Assembly (NCBI GenBank): GCA_001275005.1 | Contig: JWZX01001638.1 | Coordinates: forward strand, 1 to 17,613 | Reading direction: 5' to 3' | Origin: Chrysochromulina tobinii | Taxonomy: Eukaryota > Haptophyta > Prymnesiales > Chrysochromulinaceae | DNA: 17,613 bases | Shown: piece after piece, positions 1-7,640 of the stretch | How the letters are laid out: the number at the start of each line of letters is the position of its first letter | How positions within the stretch are numbered: position 1 is the first letter of the stretch | The notes under the pieces: generated by a model | What the model saw: only the letters and a program-made list of their open reading frames with translations | What the model was told of the DNA's origin: nothing | The model's database searches: none | Translations under genes and position numbers: made by a program

Positions 1-895
1 CGAGGCAGGCAAGGGTAGGCGTGAGAAGAAGCGGGGGAGCTGGCGATGGGGGCGGAACGGAGCAGGCGCGCGCGCGCACCCGCGGATTGTAGTTCGAGGC
101 CGCCGTGTCGTTGCAGCCACCGTACTGGCACATGCCCGCGCGGACGGTGGCGTTGGGCATGGGAGCAGCGATGACGCCGGTGCCGGCCGGGTCGAGGTTC
201 GCCGCGAGGGTCGCAAAGGCAGAGACGTAATTGTCAGCGGTGGGATCGTTGCACGCGTAGAGGAAGTACTTGCACGACCACGGCGCGAGCACTGGGTTGT
301 TCGTCGCGCCTGCGAAAGACGGGGCAGGGCGGAGGGTGGGGGGCGTTTCCCTGAGCAGCGGTGGGGGGGCGGGGCTGCACCCACAGGGGGCATCGGCCGG
401 AACGCGCGCGGTGCGGTGGAGAATCGTCGCTTGGGGGACGGGCTCCCCGGCAGCGCTTGTCAATCCCTCTCCCGTTCCGGAGCCGCCGCAACTGTGCATC
501 AGAAGGGACTCTCTTGATGCGCGGGCGGGCCGCCACAGAGGCGCCCTTGGCAGAATCTTCGGGCAAGCTCATGCGGGCGTGGGAGAGAGAAAGGAACGAT
601 CTGGGCAGATCCCTTCGCGCGAGACGCACGCCGCACGCGCCCCAATAAATGCGCGGGGTCGGCACTTACTCATTGCAGAGGCGCCTCCGTAGTTGGCGGC
701 CTCTGGATCCATGCAGACGAAGGTGGGCCGACGAACGCAAGATCCCGAGACGCGGCCACCGTACAAGGGGTAGTAGTTGTCATTCCCCGGTTCGAGGCAC
801 GTCTCGCCGCGCACAGAGACTGTGCCGACGAGCAGCACGAAGGGTGCCAAGGCACGCCTCGTGCACGGCATGGCAACGTGCCCCAGATGCGCCAT
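1..895 (-). CDS. Secreted cysteine-rich C-x-D-x-x-A-x-N-Y repeat protein, 5' part, spliced, partial
   Basis: Spliced N-terminal part of a gene that runs off the left edge. Exon 1 is 895-670. The intron 669-310 opens with GTAAGT and closes with TTTCGCAG, and exon 2 runs from 309 to about 80, where a GTGCGC donor probably starts a second pyrimidine-rich intron. The junction is phase 1 and rebuilds a Ser codon, so the frame stays open. The N-terminus is a signal peptide (APFVLLVGTVSV core), using ATG at 895 or at 871; both have G at -3. The mature part carries three spaced copies of a short motif: CMDPEAANY, CNDPTADNY and CNDTAASNY, with extra cysteines between. Motifs of this C-D-P-x-A-x-N-Y kind are known as tandem repeats in extracellular proteins of marine bacteria, protists and large viruses. 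Their function is not established, so only a secreted or cell-surface repeat protein is inferred. The ATG choice and second donor are uncertain. Confidence 0.6.
310..669 (-). other. Spliceosomal intron of the secreted repeat protein gene
   Basis: A 360-nt intron on the minus strand. The donor reads A|GTAAGTGCC at 670/669 and the acceptor reads CTTTCGCAG|GC ending at 310. Removing it joins two stretches that carry the same C-x-D-x-x-A-x-N-Y motif in one frame, which is the main support. The intron itself has no motif-bearing reading frame. Confidence 0.65.
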
Positions 896-1590
896 TGCCA
901 GCGCCGCCTTCTCACCAGCCTCAGCACGATGCAGCCGCGCCGTCGCAACTGAACGGAGCTTGCGCTGCAGCTCAGAAAAGGCGTGGAGAGGCGCGGCGGC
1001 GGCGTTGGCGACGGCGGCAACTGTGCAAGAGAGCTCTAGAGCGCGTCCTGGCCTTTTGGTATGACCCTGTTAGTAGACACTGCCGCTGTCCGTTTCGTCG
1101 CGGTCCCCCCGCGCTCGGGGGCGCTACCACGTTTCCACTGCTCCATCTCCACGGACGGCTCCACACCCCTCGGTCAACACAACGACTGAGTACTCGCTCT
1201 CACGCCACTCACGGGCTACTAAATTATGCTAGTGTGGACTGACGACTGAGGTTGTTCTTACTGTGGATACAGCCGGTGTGGTACTCGTACTGTCGGGAAT
1301 GCTTCGTATCCGGATACTAAACAGCTAACGACCGATCACCGTTCACCGAAGACCCCGTCGTCGACTCGTTTAAGGGCAGGTGCGTTGGCCCACAATTATT
1401 TGTTTGCGAAACCAAAACGTCACCTGCGTAACACCTGCGCACTTCGACCTTCTTCGACCGCGTATCGAGCCTTATACGCGTACACTCACTATCCACTCTG
1501 GGAAAGTCACCGTATTCGTACCAGCCAGGCGCGCGCGCTGCCCAGCCATTCTAGCCAGTACGCGTCCCGTCGTACGCGATACTCTCAGAT
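896..1590. other. Intergenic region, no gene seen
   Basis: This stretch lies between the start of the secreted repeat protein and the 3' end of the TM9SF gene, both on the minus strand, so it should hold the promoter of the former and the 3' UTR of the latter. The part from about 1200 to 1600 is less GC-rich than the flanking coding DNA. The short open frames here have no recognisable motif. I saw no tRNA A/B boxes, snRNA-like sequence or long repeat. Confidence 0.5.
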
Positions 1591-3360
1591 TCAGTCGCAT
1601 TTGACGGCGGAGTAGATCCGCCTCACGAAGATGAAGGAGAAGGCGAAGCCGATGGTGCCGAGCATGATGAACGCGGCGTACGAGGCGACGAGCATGTAGC
1701 CGAAGAAGAAGGAGGTTTGCATGAAGCCGAACATGCTCGAGCGCCCAAAGTAGTAGAAGAAGCAGTAGGCGAAGACGAAGAAGCCGGTGGAGCCGCCACT
1801 GAAGAGAGAGCGCCACCACCATCGGTGGTCCTCGATGGCGAGCTGGAAGTAGGTGAGCGCGATCGTGATGAACGCGGTCACGATGAGCAGCATCACGAAG
1901 GCGATGAAGAGGATGCCGTACAGCGTGTACAGCTTATGCCCCCACACGGAGGCGAAGATGTAGTGCAGCTCGATGTAGATGGCGGAAAAGGGAAGGAAGC
2001 CGGCCATGAAGACCTGGCAGACGGGCGTACGGTACCACGGGATCGGGGGGATCTCTCGGGGGATCTTGTTCACGCGGCATGGCGGTGTGAACTCGCGCCC
2101 TTTGGCTGTGTTTCGTCCGAGCACGCCGCCGATGATGGTCAGCGGCAGCGTGACGAGCAGCCAGATGACCAAGATGACCATGATGGTGCCAAAGGGCAGC
2201 GCCGCCTGCGATTCGTAAAGGATCGCGATCGTGTTCAAGAAGCAGAACATGCAGAGCAGCGGCACCGGGAAGAGCGTGGCCGATAGCAGCAGGTTCCACG
2301 CCCAGCGGCCGTCGGGACCGTAGAAGCGGCCGAACATGTGCGCGGAGACGAAGCCCGCGGTGCCCGCAGTGAGCGCGTAGAGGACGAGCGCGGCCGTGTT
2401 CATCGAGCCGCGGTTGCCCGGGTAGAACATGTTCATGATCGCGAGCACAAGCATGAAGAAGACGAGGCTGAGCAGCTGGGCGCCCGTGCCCACGTATGCG
2501 CAGAAGGCGGAGAAGGCGGGCGGCAGGCGGAAAACGTCGCCGTGCACGAGTTTCCAGCCAGTCTCCTCCTCGTCCTCCTCTTCTTCCTCCGCCGCCGCGT
2601 ACCGCGAGAAGTCGTTCTTGAGCACGCGCATCAGGATGATGGACAGGAATCCAGTGAGCAGCAGCACGAGCACGAACGAGTTGATGATCGAGAGCCAATG
2701 GATCTCGAAGGACTGCGGCAGGAAGGAGGACTGAGCGTACCGGCTCATCCGGTCGCCGAAGGCCACGTCCGTCGCCTGCCAGCGCACCGAGTACGAGAAC
2801 GAGACCTCGCGCGCGCCGCCCTGCCCAAGGTCGACACGCTGAAGTGGATCGGCCGACACGTTGACCTCGATGACGCGGTCGGCGTTGTAGGCGATCGAGA
2901 AGTCGAGGTGCGTGAAGAGATAGTAGCGCGTCGCATTCGCCGTGTCGAGAACCGCGCGCGTCTCGAGCTCGCCCACGTAGCCCCAGATGGGGAGCTCATC
3001 AAGCATAAGCTCAAAGTAGTAGTCGTCCACGATCGCCTGGCGGAACTTTTTGACATCTGCTTCGCTGAGCTTCGCCTTGCAGAGCTGCTTCAAGGTCTGA
3101 GGCACGCGGAAGTGAATGTCGTACAGCGTCTTCCTCGGCCGGTCTCCCTTGAGCAGCGGGCCAAGGTCCTCGCGCCGGATCTCCATATCCTCTGGCGCAC
3201 AGAACGGCAGGCTGTAGAAGGAGTAGACCTCGTTCGGGTTGGCAAAGGGGCCGACCTTGTTGGCGTACAGTTCGATCGGGTCAGCCTCCTTGTACAGGCC
3301 CTGGCCGCGCGCCAGCGCCGCCAGGCCGAGGAGCAGCAAGGAGCCGAGCCGATTCAGCAT
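1591..3360 (-). CDS. TM9SF: Transmembrane 9 superfamily (TM9SF1-like, EMP70/nonaspanin) protein
   Basis: A complete intronless 589-residue nonaspanin, the usual family length. The start is ATG at 3360, giving a signal peptide with a LGSLLLLGLAALA core; the 19 upstream open codons contain no better start. The lumenal domain (about 20-225) has the family signatures ELYANKVGPF and YSFYSLPFC and ends at FEIHWLSIINSF. Nine hydrophobic segments follow, with an acidic cytosolic loop (EEEEEDEEE) after the first. Other conserved blocks are GWKLVHGDVFRLP, REIPPIPWY, GFLPFSAIYIELHYIF and DHRWWWRSLFSGGSTG. The protein ends in VKCD, like the K-x-D/E C-termini of family members that bind COPI for Golgi retention. 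Family members act in Golgi/endosomal sorting of membrane proteins, adhesion and phagocytosis. The blocks look closest to TM9SF1 by eye, but the subgroup is not certain. It is divergent from the hydroxylase gene across 135 bp. Confidence 0.95.
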   Translation of the reverse strand: MLNRLGSLLLLGLAALARGQGLYKEADPIELYANKVGPFANPNEVYSFYSLPFCAPEDMEIRREDLGPLLKGDRPRKTLYDIHFRVPQTLKQLCKAKLSEADVKKFRQAIVDDYYFELMLDELPIWGYVGELETRAVLDTANATRYYLFTHLDFSIAYNADRVIEVNVSADPLQRVDLGQGGAREVSFSYSVRWQATDVAFGDRMSRYAQSSFLPQSFEIHWLSIINSFVLVLLLTGFLSIILMRVLKNDFSRYAAAEEEEEDEEETGWKLVHGDVFRLPPAFSAFCAYVGTGAQLLSLVFFMLVLAIMNMFYPGNRGSMNTAALVLYALTAGTAGFVSAHMFGRFYGPDGRWAWNLLLSATLFPVPLLCMFCFLNTIAILYESQAALPFGTIMVILVIWLLVTLPLTIIGGVLGRNTAKGREFTPPCRVNKIPREIPPIPWYRTPVCQVFMAGFLPFSAIYIELHYIFASVWGHKLYTLYGILFIAFVMLLIVTAFITIALTYFQLAIEDHRWWWRSLFSGGSTGFFVFAYCFFYYFGRSSMFGFMQTSFFFGYMLVASYAAFIMLGTIGFAFSFIFVRRIYSAVKCD

Positions 3361-3495
3361 ACAGATGCGCCTTCGCGAAACCTGTGAACGCAGAAAGGAA
3401 ATGCCCAAGAAGGGCATATGCCGAAGAAGGTTCTCTAAGCTCGCTCCCGGGGTCTATCTCTCTTGCCACACTCATTTCACAGCGATCTCGAGAAG
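3361..3495. promoter_or_regulatory. Short bidirectional promoter region between TM9SF and the AspH-like gene
   Basis: Only 135 bp separate the two ATGs, which point away from each other, so both 5' UTRs and core promoters must sit here or extend into the neighbouring coding sequence. No TATA box is obvious. This is inferred from gene layout, not from a recognised promoter motif. Confidence 0.5.
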
Positions 3496-4566
3496 ATGGC
3501 CGGACTCACCCTGGCCTTCCTGCTCGCGCTCCCGCCCGCCGCTGTTCCGTGGTCGAAGGCATCGTACGCGCTACGCGTGCGCGGCGTGCGCTGCTCCATC
3601 GCCGCAGCCATCGCCGATGCCGACGAGGCTGCGCTCGTCTGCGCGGCAGGCTCACTAGCCGCACGGGTCGAGCAGGCCGTCTGCCGCGTGTACGGTGCTG
3701 CGCGGACAGCGCGCGTGCGCCGCTCGCTGAAGCGGCTCTCGGACGGCGTGCTGCTCGAGCGCACGATCGATCCATCACACGAGCTCATGCGTCAGCTGGC
3801 CAACTCGTACATCGAAGAGCTCACGCCTCAGCCATGGCACGACTCGACCAAGCACAAGTGGGCGGCGAAGCTCGAGGAGAAGTGGACGCTGGTGCGCGAC
3901 GAGCTTCGGAGTGCGCTCGCCGACTCAACGGCGCTCGAGTCCACCGGCCAGAATGTATGGGGCGGCCTGGACGAGAGCATCGTCGAGTACGGCACTGGCT
4001 GGAAGACGCTGCCGCTGTGTGACCGGACCGTGTGGGACCCGGTCAACTCGGCGTTGTTCCCGCAGACGTGCGCGCTGCTGCACAAGTGCAAGGTGCCGCT
4101 CATCGAGGCCTTCTTCGCCAAGATGGCGCCACACTCGGACATCAAGCCGCACTCGGACATGTGCAACTTTGTGCTCACGTCGCACCTCGGCCTGCAGGTA
4201 CCCGAGGGCGAGTGCTCGCTCACCGTCGGCGACACAACCGTCGAGTGGCGCAACGGAAAGGTGCTGCTCTTCGACACGTCGATCTTGCACTGCGCCGAGA
4301 ACCGCGCCGCCACCGAGCGCTACATCCTGATGCTGCGTGTCTACCATCCGGAACTCTCAGCCGTTGAGCGCTCGGCGCTGCAGCTCGTCTTCGACTGCCT
4401 CGACGAGCCCGAGCTGCTGGAAGACGAGATGGCCCTGGGCGAGTACGACGCGCGCCGGCGTGCGCTCGAGGCGGAGTCGCGCCGCGCGTGGGAGGAGGCC
4501 GCCGCGCGCCCGCCGGCCAAGGGCCGCATCAAAAAGGGCGGCGCCCGTGATGGCGCCCAAAGGTGA
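3496..4566 (+). CDS. Aspartyl/asparaginyl beta-hydroxylase family protein (AspH-like 2OG-Fe(II) oxygenase)
   Basis: A 356-residue protein starting at ATG 3496 (A at -3, G at +4). The 11 upstream open codons lack an ATG. It begins with a signal peptide (GLTLAFLLALPPAAV), so it should act in the ER/secretory lumen. The catalytic domain covers about 195-295. IKPHSDMCN is followed by TSHLGLQVPEGECSL, then WRNGKVLLFDTSILH, then ERYILMLRVYHPEL, which is the block order of the Asp/Arg hydroxylase family (PF05118). Likely iron ligands are H219 and H265, with R275 for 2-oxoglutarate ten residues after the second histidine, as in animal AspH. D221 gives a full H-x-D motif, where animal AspH has glycine. 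Animal AspH hydroxylates EGF-like domains and bacterial LpxO hydroxylates lipid A acyl chains; the substrate here is unknown. The tail is basic and alanine-rich, without a KDEL-type signal. Confidence 0.88.
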   Translation: MAGLTLAFLLALPPAAVPWSKASYALRVRGVRCSIAAAIADADEAALVCAAGSLAARVEQAVCRVYGAARTARVRRSLKRLSDGVLLERTIDPSHELMRQLANSYIEELTPQPWHDSTKHKWAAKLEEKWTLVRDELRSALADSTALESTGQNVWGGLDESIVEYGTGWKTLPLCDRTVWDPVNSALFPQTCALLHKCKVPLIEAFFAKMAPHSDIKPHSDMCNFVLTSHLGLQVPEGECSLTVGDTTVEWRNGKVLLFDTSILHCAENRAATERYILMLRVYHPELSAVERSALQLVFDCLDEPELLEDEMALGEYDARRRALEAESRRAWEEAAARPPAKGRIKKGGARDGAQR

Positions 4567-4601
4567 AGCCGGTACGGAGCCACCCTAGCCGGTACGGAGC
4601 C
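4567..4601. repeat. 15-bp direct repeat, two copies, just after the AspH-like stop
   Basis: AGCCGGTACGGAGCC occurs at 4567-4581 and again exactly at 4587-4601, a 20-bp period, starting at the base after the stop codon. It lies in the expected 3' UTR. No function is recognised; it may be a recent short tandem duplication. Confidence 0.8.
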
Positions 4602-5090
4602 TCGCATACTCGAGACACGGAACTCGAAGAGAAGTAGGATCCCGCGCCGGGCGGGCAGGCAGGGCAGCGAACGGATTAGCGGCGCCCTCGACCGCACTCT
4701 GCAGGTCTGCAGACGATGGGCGTCGGGATCTCTCAACCCGACTCAACCACCGTCCCGCGCGACCGCGAGTCGCGGAGTGGCGAGAGCCGAGCAGCCGACG
4801 GACCCCGCGCGGGAGTCGCCGCGAGACAGATGCGAATTGCGTCCACGCAGCTCCGAACACCACGCACGCGCCCACTGCAATTGGGAATTGGCCCTCTGCT
4901 CGGTGAGTGAAGTCTGCTCCCTGAGTAAAAATGACCTCACAGTAGAATTCCCACGTCCAAGTCTATACATGCGGCGTCGCACTCACAGATCAGGCAAAAC
5001 TATATGCCCGCCGAGCTCCGGCGCTCCATCGTGGGCGCCGCGCACTCGCGGGGCTGGAAACGGTGTCGCCCCGGAGGGGCACGCGCATGC
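4602..5090. other. Convergent intergenic region, no gene seen
   Basis: This region holds the 3' ends of the plus-strand hydroxylase gene and the minus-strand antenna gene. It contains a small perfect inverted repeat, CCGCGA-G-TCGCGG at 4763-4775. The open frames here show no family motif, and no RNA gene was recognised. Confidence 0.5.
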
Positions 5091-5798
5091 TCAGGCGAAG
5101 GGTCCCATAGTGTCGAACACCTCGGGCTTGATGAGGCCCGTGAGGCCGGGCACGGAACCGGGCACCTTCGCCTCCGCGAGGAAGCCCATGATCCCGATCA
5201 TCGCGAGGCGGCCGTTGTTGATCTCCTTGAGCAAGCCGGAGGCCTTTTTCTCGGGGGAGTTCTTGGCGGCGATACCCAAGGGGTCGTAGAGCGAGAAGCG
5301 GTTCAAGTGCGCCTTGTGGAAGGGGATGTCCTTGAACGGCGGGTACACACCCGGCTTGCCGCCGCGCATGTAGTGCTGGTGCCCTTGGCCGCCGAACTCG
5401 CCCCACCACTCGAGGAAGCCGATGAAGAGCACAATCTGCACGCGGCCCTGGATGGGCAGGTTGAACCACTGCTCCGCGGGCGTCGCGCCCGTCGTCGGCA
5501 CACCCAACAGGTTGGGCCACGTCAGCCCGTTCGCCTGCGCAATGTAGCCGCAGAACGCAAACATGGCGACGCGGCCGTGCTTGATCTCCGCCTGCCGCAG
5601 GAAGCCATAGGTGGCCTCCTGGCTCTCGTTCCAGAAGGCGGCCGAGCCAAGGCGCAGCGGATCGTAGTAGCCGAGCACTGGGTTGAGCGACGCCGCGAGG
5701 TCTTCCTTCGTCGCCATCGAGACCGCCGCGCGGGTCGCAGTAGCGACCGGCGCCGTGGCAGGTGCAAAGGAAGCAGCAGCAGAGTAGAGCGAGAGCAT
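5091..5798 (-). CDS. Fucoxanthin-chlorophyll a/c binding light-harvesting protein
   Basis: A complete 235-residue antenna protein of the LHC superfamily. It binds chlorophyll a/c and carotenoid in thylakoids and passes energy to the photosystems. The ATG at 5798 gives MLSLYSAAASFAPATAP, a short signal sequence followed by an SFAP motif like the ASAFAP cleavage site of secondary red plastids, then an Ala/Thr-rich transit segment. Helix 1 has the chlorophyll-ligand motif EIKHGRVAM (E71, H74, R76). A middle helix lies near 117-131 (QGRVQIVLFIGFLEWWGEF). Helix 3 has EINNGRLAM (E192, N195, R197). YDPL occurs at both 45-48 and 171-174, a conserved pre-helix element. The frame stays open more than 100 codons upstream, but that part has low-complexity, non-conserved content and would disrupt plastid targeting, so 5798 is preferred. 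It is intronless and divergent from the PhyH gene. Confidence 0.95.
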   Translation of the reverse strand: MLSLYSAAASFAPATAPVATATRAAVSMATKEDLAASLNPVLGYYDPLRLGSAAFWNESQEATYGFLRQAEIKHGRVAMFAFCGYIAQANGLTWPNLLGVPTTGATPAEQWFNLPIQGRVQIVLFIGFLEWWGEFGGQGHQHYMRGGKPGVYPPFKDIPFHKAHLNRFSLYDPLGIAAKNSPEKKASGLLKEINNGRLAMIGIMGFLAEAKVPGSVPGLTGLIKPEVFDTMGPFA

Positions 5799-6169
5799 GA
5801 TGATACTGTGGCACGCATGCGGTAGCGAAGCAAGAGTGAGCTTTTGGCGTTCGGGGTTGAGGGCTATCGGATGGCCAAGCGGCAGCTGAAACGAATGCAC
5901 GGCGAGGGCCTCGCACATTGGTTTCTGCAATCTCGCTCTGAGGACCAGGTATTCATTTGTACCGGTATTCTCCTGTGGAAAAACGATGCGTGAATGTGAA
6001 TGTGAATGTGTGGTTTCTGACACGCTACTCAATACGTTGCTTGCGCGATGTCGCCAATTGGCGCGTAAAGAATTTTCGAGTTCCAGCTCAGCTCGCCGAT
6101 ACGTGTGAATGAGAGTCGAGTACGAGTAGAGTGTGGCGGCGTCGCGTCCCACGGATCGACACCAGGCTC
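5799..6169. promoter_or_regulatory. Divergent promoter region between the antenna gene and the PhyH gene
   Basis: A 371-bp region between two divergent ATGs, less GC-rich than the flanks. It contains TGTACCGGTA at about 5958-5967 and a TGAATG tandem repeat at 5991-6010. The 10-mer recurs within a palindrome upstream of the SNF2 gene. No TATA box is clear. The promoter role is inferred from layout. Confidence 0.45.
5991..6010. repeat. TGAATG hexamer microsatellite
   Basis: Three consecutive TGAATG units plus TG, lying in the divergent promoter region upstream of the antenna gene. It is short and could vary in length between strains. Confidence 0.85.
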
Positions 6170-7267
6170 ATGATGAGTGCGCCCATGCTGAAAGTCGGCA
6201 GCCTCCTGGCCGTTGTTCTCGCATATGTACTGATTGACACTCGACGGCCGGCGTGCGTGGGATCGGGCGCGTTCTGCGGCCTACCTCCAGCGCTCGAATG
6301 CAATACCAGCAGAGGCGCTCGCGAACTGCGCACGGCTTCCAGCCTGGCCCTCTCCGCTACACAGATTCAACAGTATGAGCGCGATGGCTTCGTGATAGCC
6401 CGCGGCCTCTTCACGGAGGAGGAGGCCGAGGCGCTGCTTCAAGCTGCTTCAACAGATGAGACAGTGTCCAGGCGTGCACATGGCCGCAAGGATGCAGGGG
6501 GCTACACGTCAAAGCTCTCACTGTGGAATGTGTGCGGAGTCAACGTGTACGGCGCGTACTCACGCGCAGCTCGGTTGGTGGATAGCGTTGAGCGACTGCT
6601 TTCCACCTCCACCCACACTGGTGGCAGCGAGGGCCTCGAGGAAGCGTACCACTACCACACCAAGGTCATGATCAAGGAGCCTTACGTTGGAGGAGCCTGG
6701 GAGTGGCACCAAGACTATGGATACTGGTACTCGAATGGCAACATGTTCCCAAGGATGCTCTCGGCCATGGTAGCGCTCAATGAGCACACAGAGGCCAACG
6801 GCGCCCTGCACGTCCTGAAGGGCTCGCATAAGATGGGCCGTGTTACCCATACTCTAACGGGTGATCAGGCTGGCGCAGATCCAGACAGGATCGCCCGAGC
6901 GAAAGCCATGTTTGAGGACGTACCGGTCCTTCTCAAGCCTGGAGACGTGCTCTTCTTCCACTGCAACTTGTTCCACGCGAGCCATCGCAACACTTCGCCG
7001 AATCCACGCTGGTCCATCATCACGGCATACAATACTCGGTCCAACAATCCGCAATGGGATCATCATCATCCGAGGTATCAGCCGCTGGATCGCTGGTCCG
7101 ACACGGCGCTGCTCCATCTGAGGGGCGTTGGCATCACGGATGGAGATGGCACCGTCTTCATGAAAAAGGAGGAGGATCATTCAGCACAAACTGAAAAGAA
7201 TGTAGTCGCACCGCCATCAATGATTTATCGTGGGCGAGTCAAGTCAAGTCAAGTCAACTTGACTTGA
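6170..7267 (+). CDS. Phytanoyl-CoA dioxygenase (PhyH) family protein with N-terminal membrane anchor
   Basis: A 365-residue 2-oxoglutarate/Fe(II) oxygenase. The first ATG is 6170, with a second at 6173. A hydrophobic segment at about residues 6-23 (MLKVGSLLAVVLAYVLIDT) suggests a signal anchor or signal peptide. The PhyH domain starts near 75 with QYERDGFVIARGLFTEEEA, a typical family opening. The iron triad is H180-x-D182 in WEWHQDYGYW and H269 in LFHASHRN, with R280 in NPRWS as the 2-oxoglutarate ligand. Blocks MVALNEHTEANGALHVLKGS and LLKPGDVLFFHCNLFH match the family. Human PHYH hydroxylates phytanoyl-CoA, but the family also includes many small-molecule and halogenase-like relatives, so the substrate is unknown. 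The C-terminal residues KSSQVNLT and the stop are encoded inside the GTCAA/CTTGA hairpin, so the native end may have been altered by that repeat. Confidence 0.9.
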   Translation: MMSAPMLKVGSLLAVVLAYVLIDTRRPACVGSGAFCGLPPALECNTSRGARELRTASSLALSATQIQQYERDGFVIARGLFTEEEAEALLQAASTDETVSRRAHGRKDAGGYTSKLSLWNVCGVNVYGAYSRAARLVDSVERLLSTSTHTGGSEGLEEAYHYHTKVMIKEPYVGGAWEWHQDYGYWYSNGNMFPRMLSAMVALNEHTEANGALHVLKGSHKMGRVTHTLTGDQAGADPDRIARAKAMFEDVPVLLKPGDVLFFHCNLFHASHRNTSPNPRWSIITAYNTRSNNPQWDHHHPRYQPLDRWSDTALLHLRGVGITDGDGTVFMKKEEDHSAQTEKNVVAPPSMIYRGRVKSSQVNLT

Positions 7268-7273
7268 CTTGAC
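7238..7273. repeat. Perfect pentamer hairpin (GTCAA/CTTGA) over the PhyH stop codon
   Basis: The left arm GTCAAGTCAAGTCAAG (7238-7253) is the exact reverse complement of the right arm CTTGACTTGACTTGAC (7258-7273), separated by TCAA. The whole is four GTCAA units followed by CTTGA units. It covers the last codons and the TGA of the PhyH frame. A fragment of the right arm, GACTTGACTTGACC, recurs at 16421-16434. It could be an RNA 3'-end hairpin or a remnant of a small inverted-repeat element. Confidence 0.9.
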
Positions 7274-7640
7274 CGTGTGCGAGCCTCGCCTGCGAAATCG
7301 GCCGCTCTCGGTGACGCGTGACCGGCGCGGCGGCGCGCGGTCCTCTCGACATTCCTTTGCGCGTGCCCTTTGCACCTGGTCGACCAGCCTGGTGCCTGTG
7401 GACCCGTCACAGCGCGTGCTCGGCAACTTGGTGTGTAGCTGTAGGTGGGTGGTGGGTTTAAGCAGGCGTGGGTCACACATTAAGAGGACATCTCGCGTTT
7501 GTTACACCTCTCCGCGTTGCGTTCTGTCGACTCGGACATGCACACGGGCCACGGCGCGGGCTACGCACTTCCTACATCCTAGAACCGTGTACGCATCCCC
7601 ATGTGCTGCGCGTGTGCGGACAGAGGCTCTCTCGAGGCTC
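7274..7640. other. Convergent intergenic region, no gene seen
   Basis: This 367-bp stretch sits between the PhyH gene (plus) and the INSIG-like gene (minus), both ending here, so it should hold their 3' UTRs. I saw no conserved protein motif or RNA gene in it. Confidence 0.5.

Noticed and set aside
786-800. GGTTCGAGGCA resembling a tRNA B box
   Set aside because: It lies in the signal-peptide exon, and I found no matching A box or acceptor-stem pairing nearby.
1085-1130. Possible G/C hairpin in the intergenic region
   Set aside because: Only a five-pair C/G stem is possible, which is expected by chance in this GC-rich DNA.
649-1242. 197-codon plus-strand frame near the left end
   Set aside because: Arg-rich and without motifs; it overlaps the signal-peptide exon on the other strand and then intergenic DNA.
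2338-3387. 349-codon plus-strand frame opposite TM9SF
   Set aside because: Its composition is Arg/Glu/His-rich with no domain, as expected for the antisense of GC-rich coding DNA. The minus frame is a clear, full-length TM9SF protein.
4763-4775. CCGCGA-G-TCGCGG inverted repeat as a regulatory site
   Set aside because: Short, in a convergent 3' region and in CpG-rich DNA, with no second copy; recorded only as sequence content.
5799-6152. In-frame N-terminal extension of the antenna protein
   Set aside because: The extension would bury the signal and SFAP plastid-targeting motif inside the protein and has no conserved content. ATG 5798 gives a normal LHC length.
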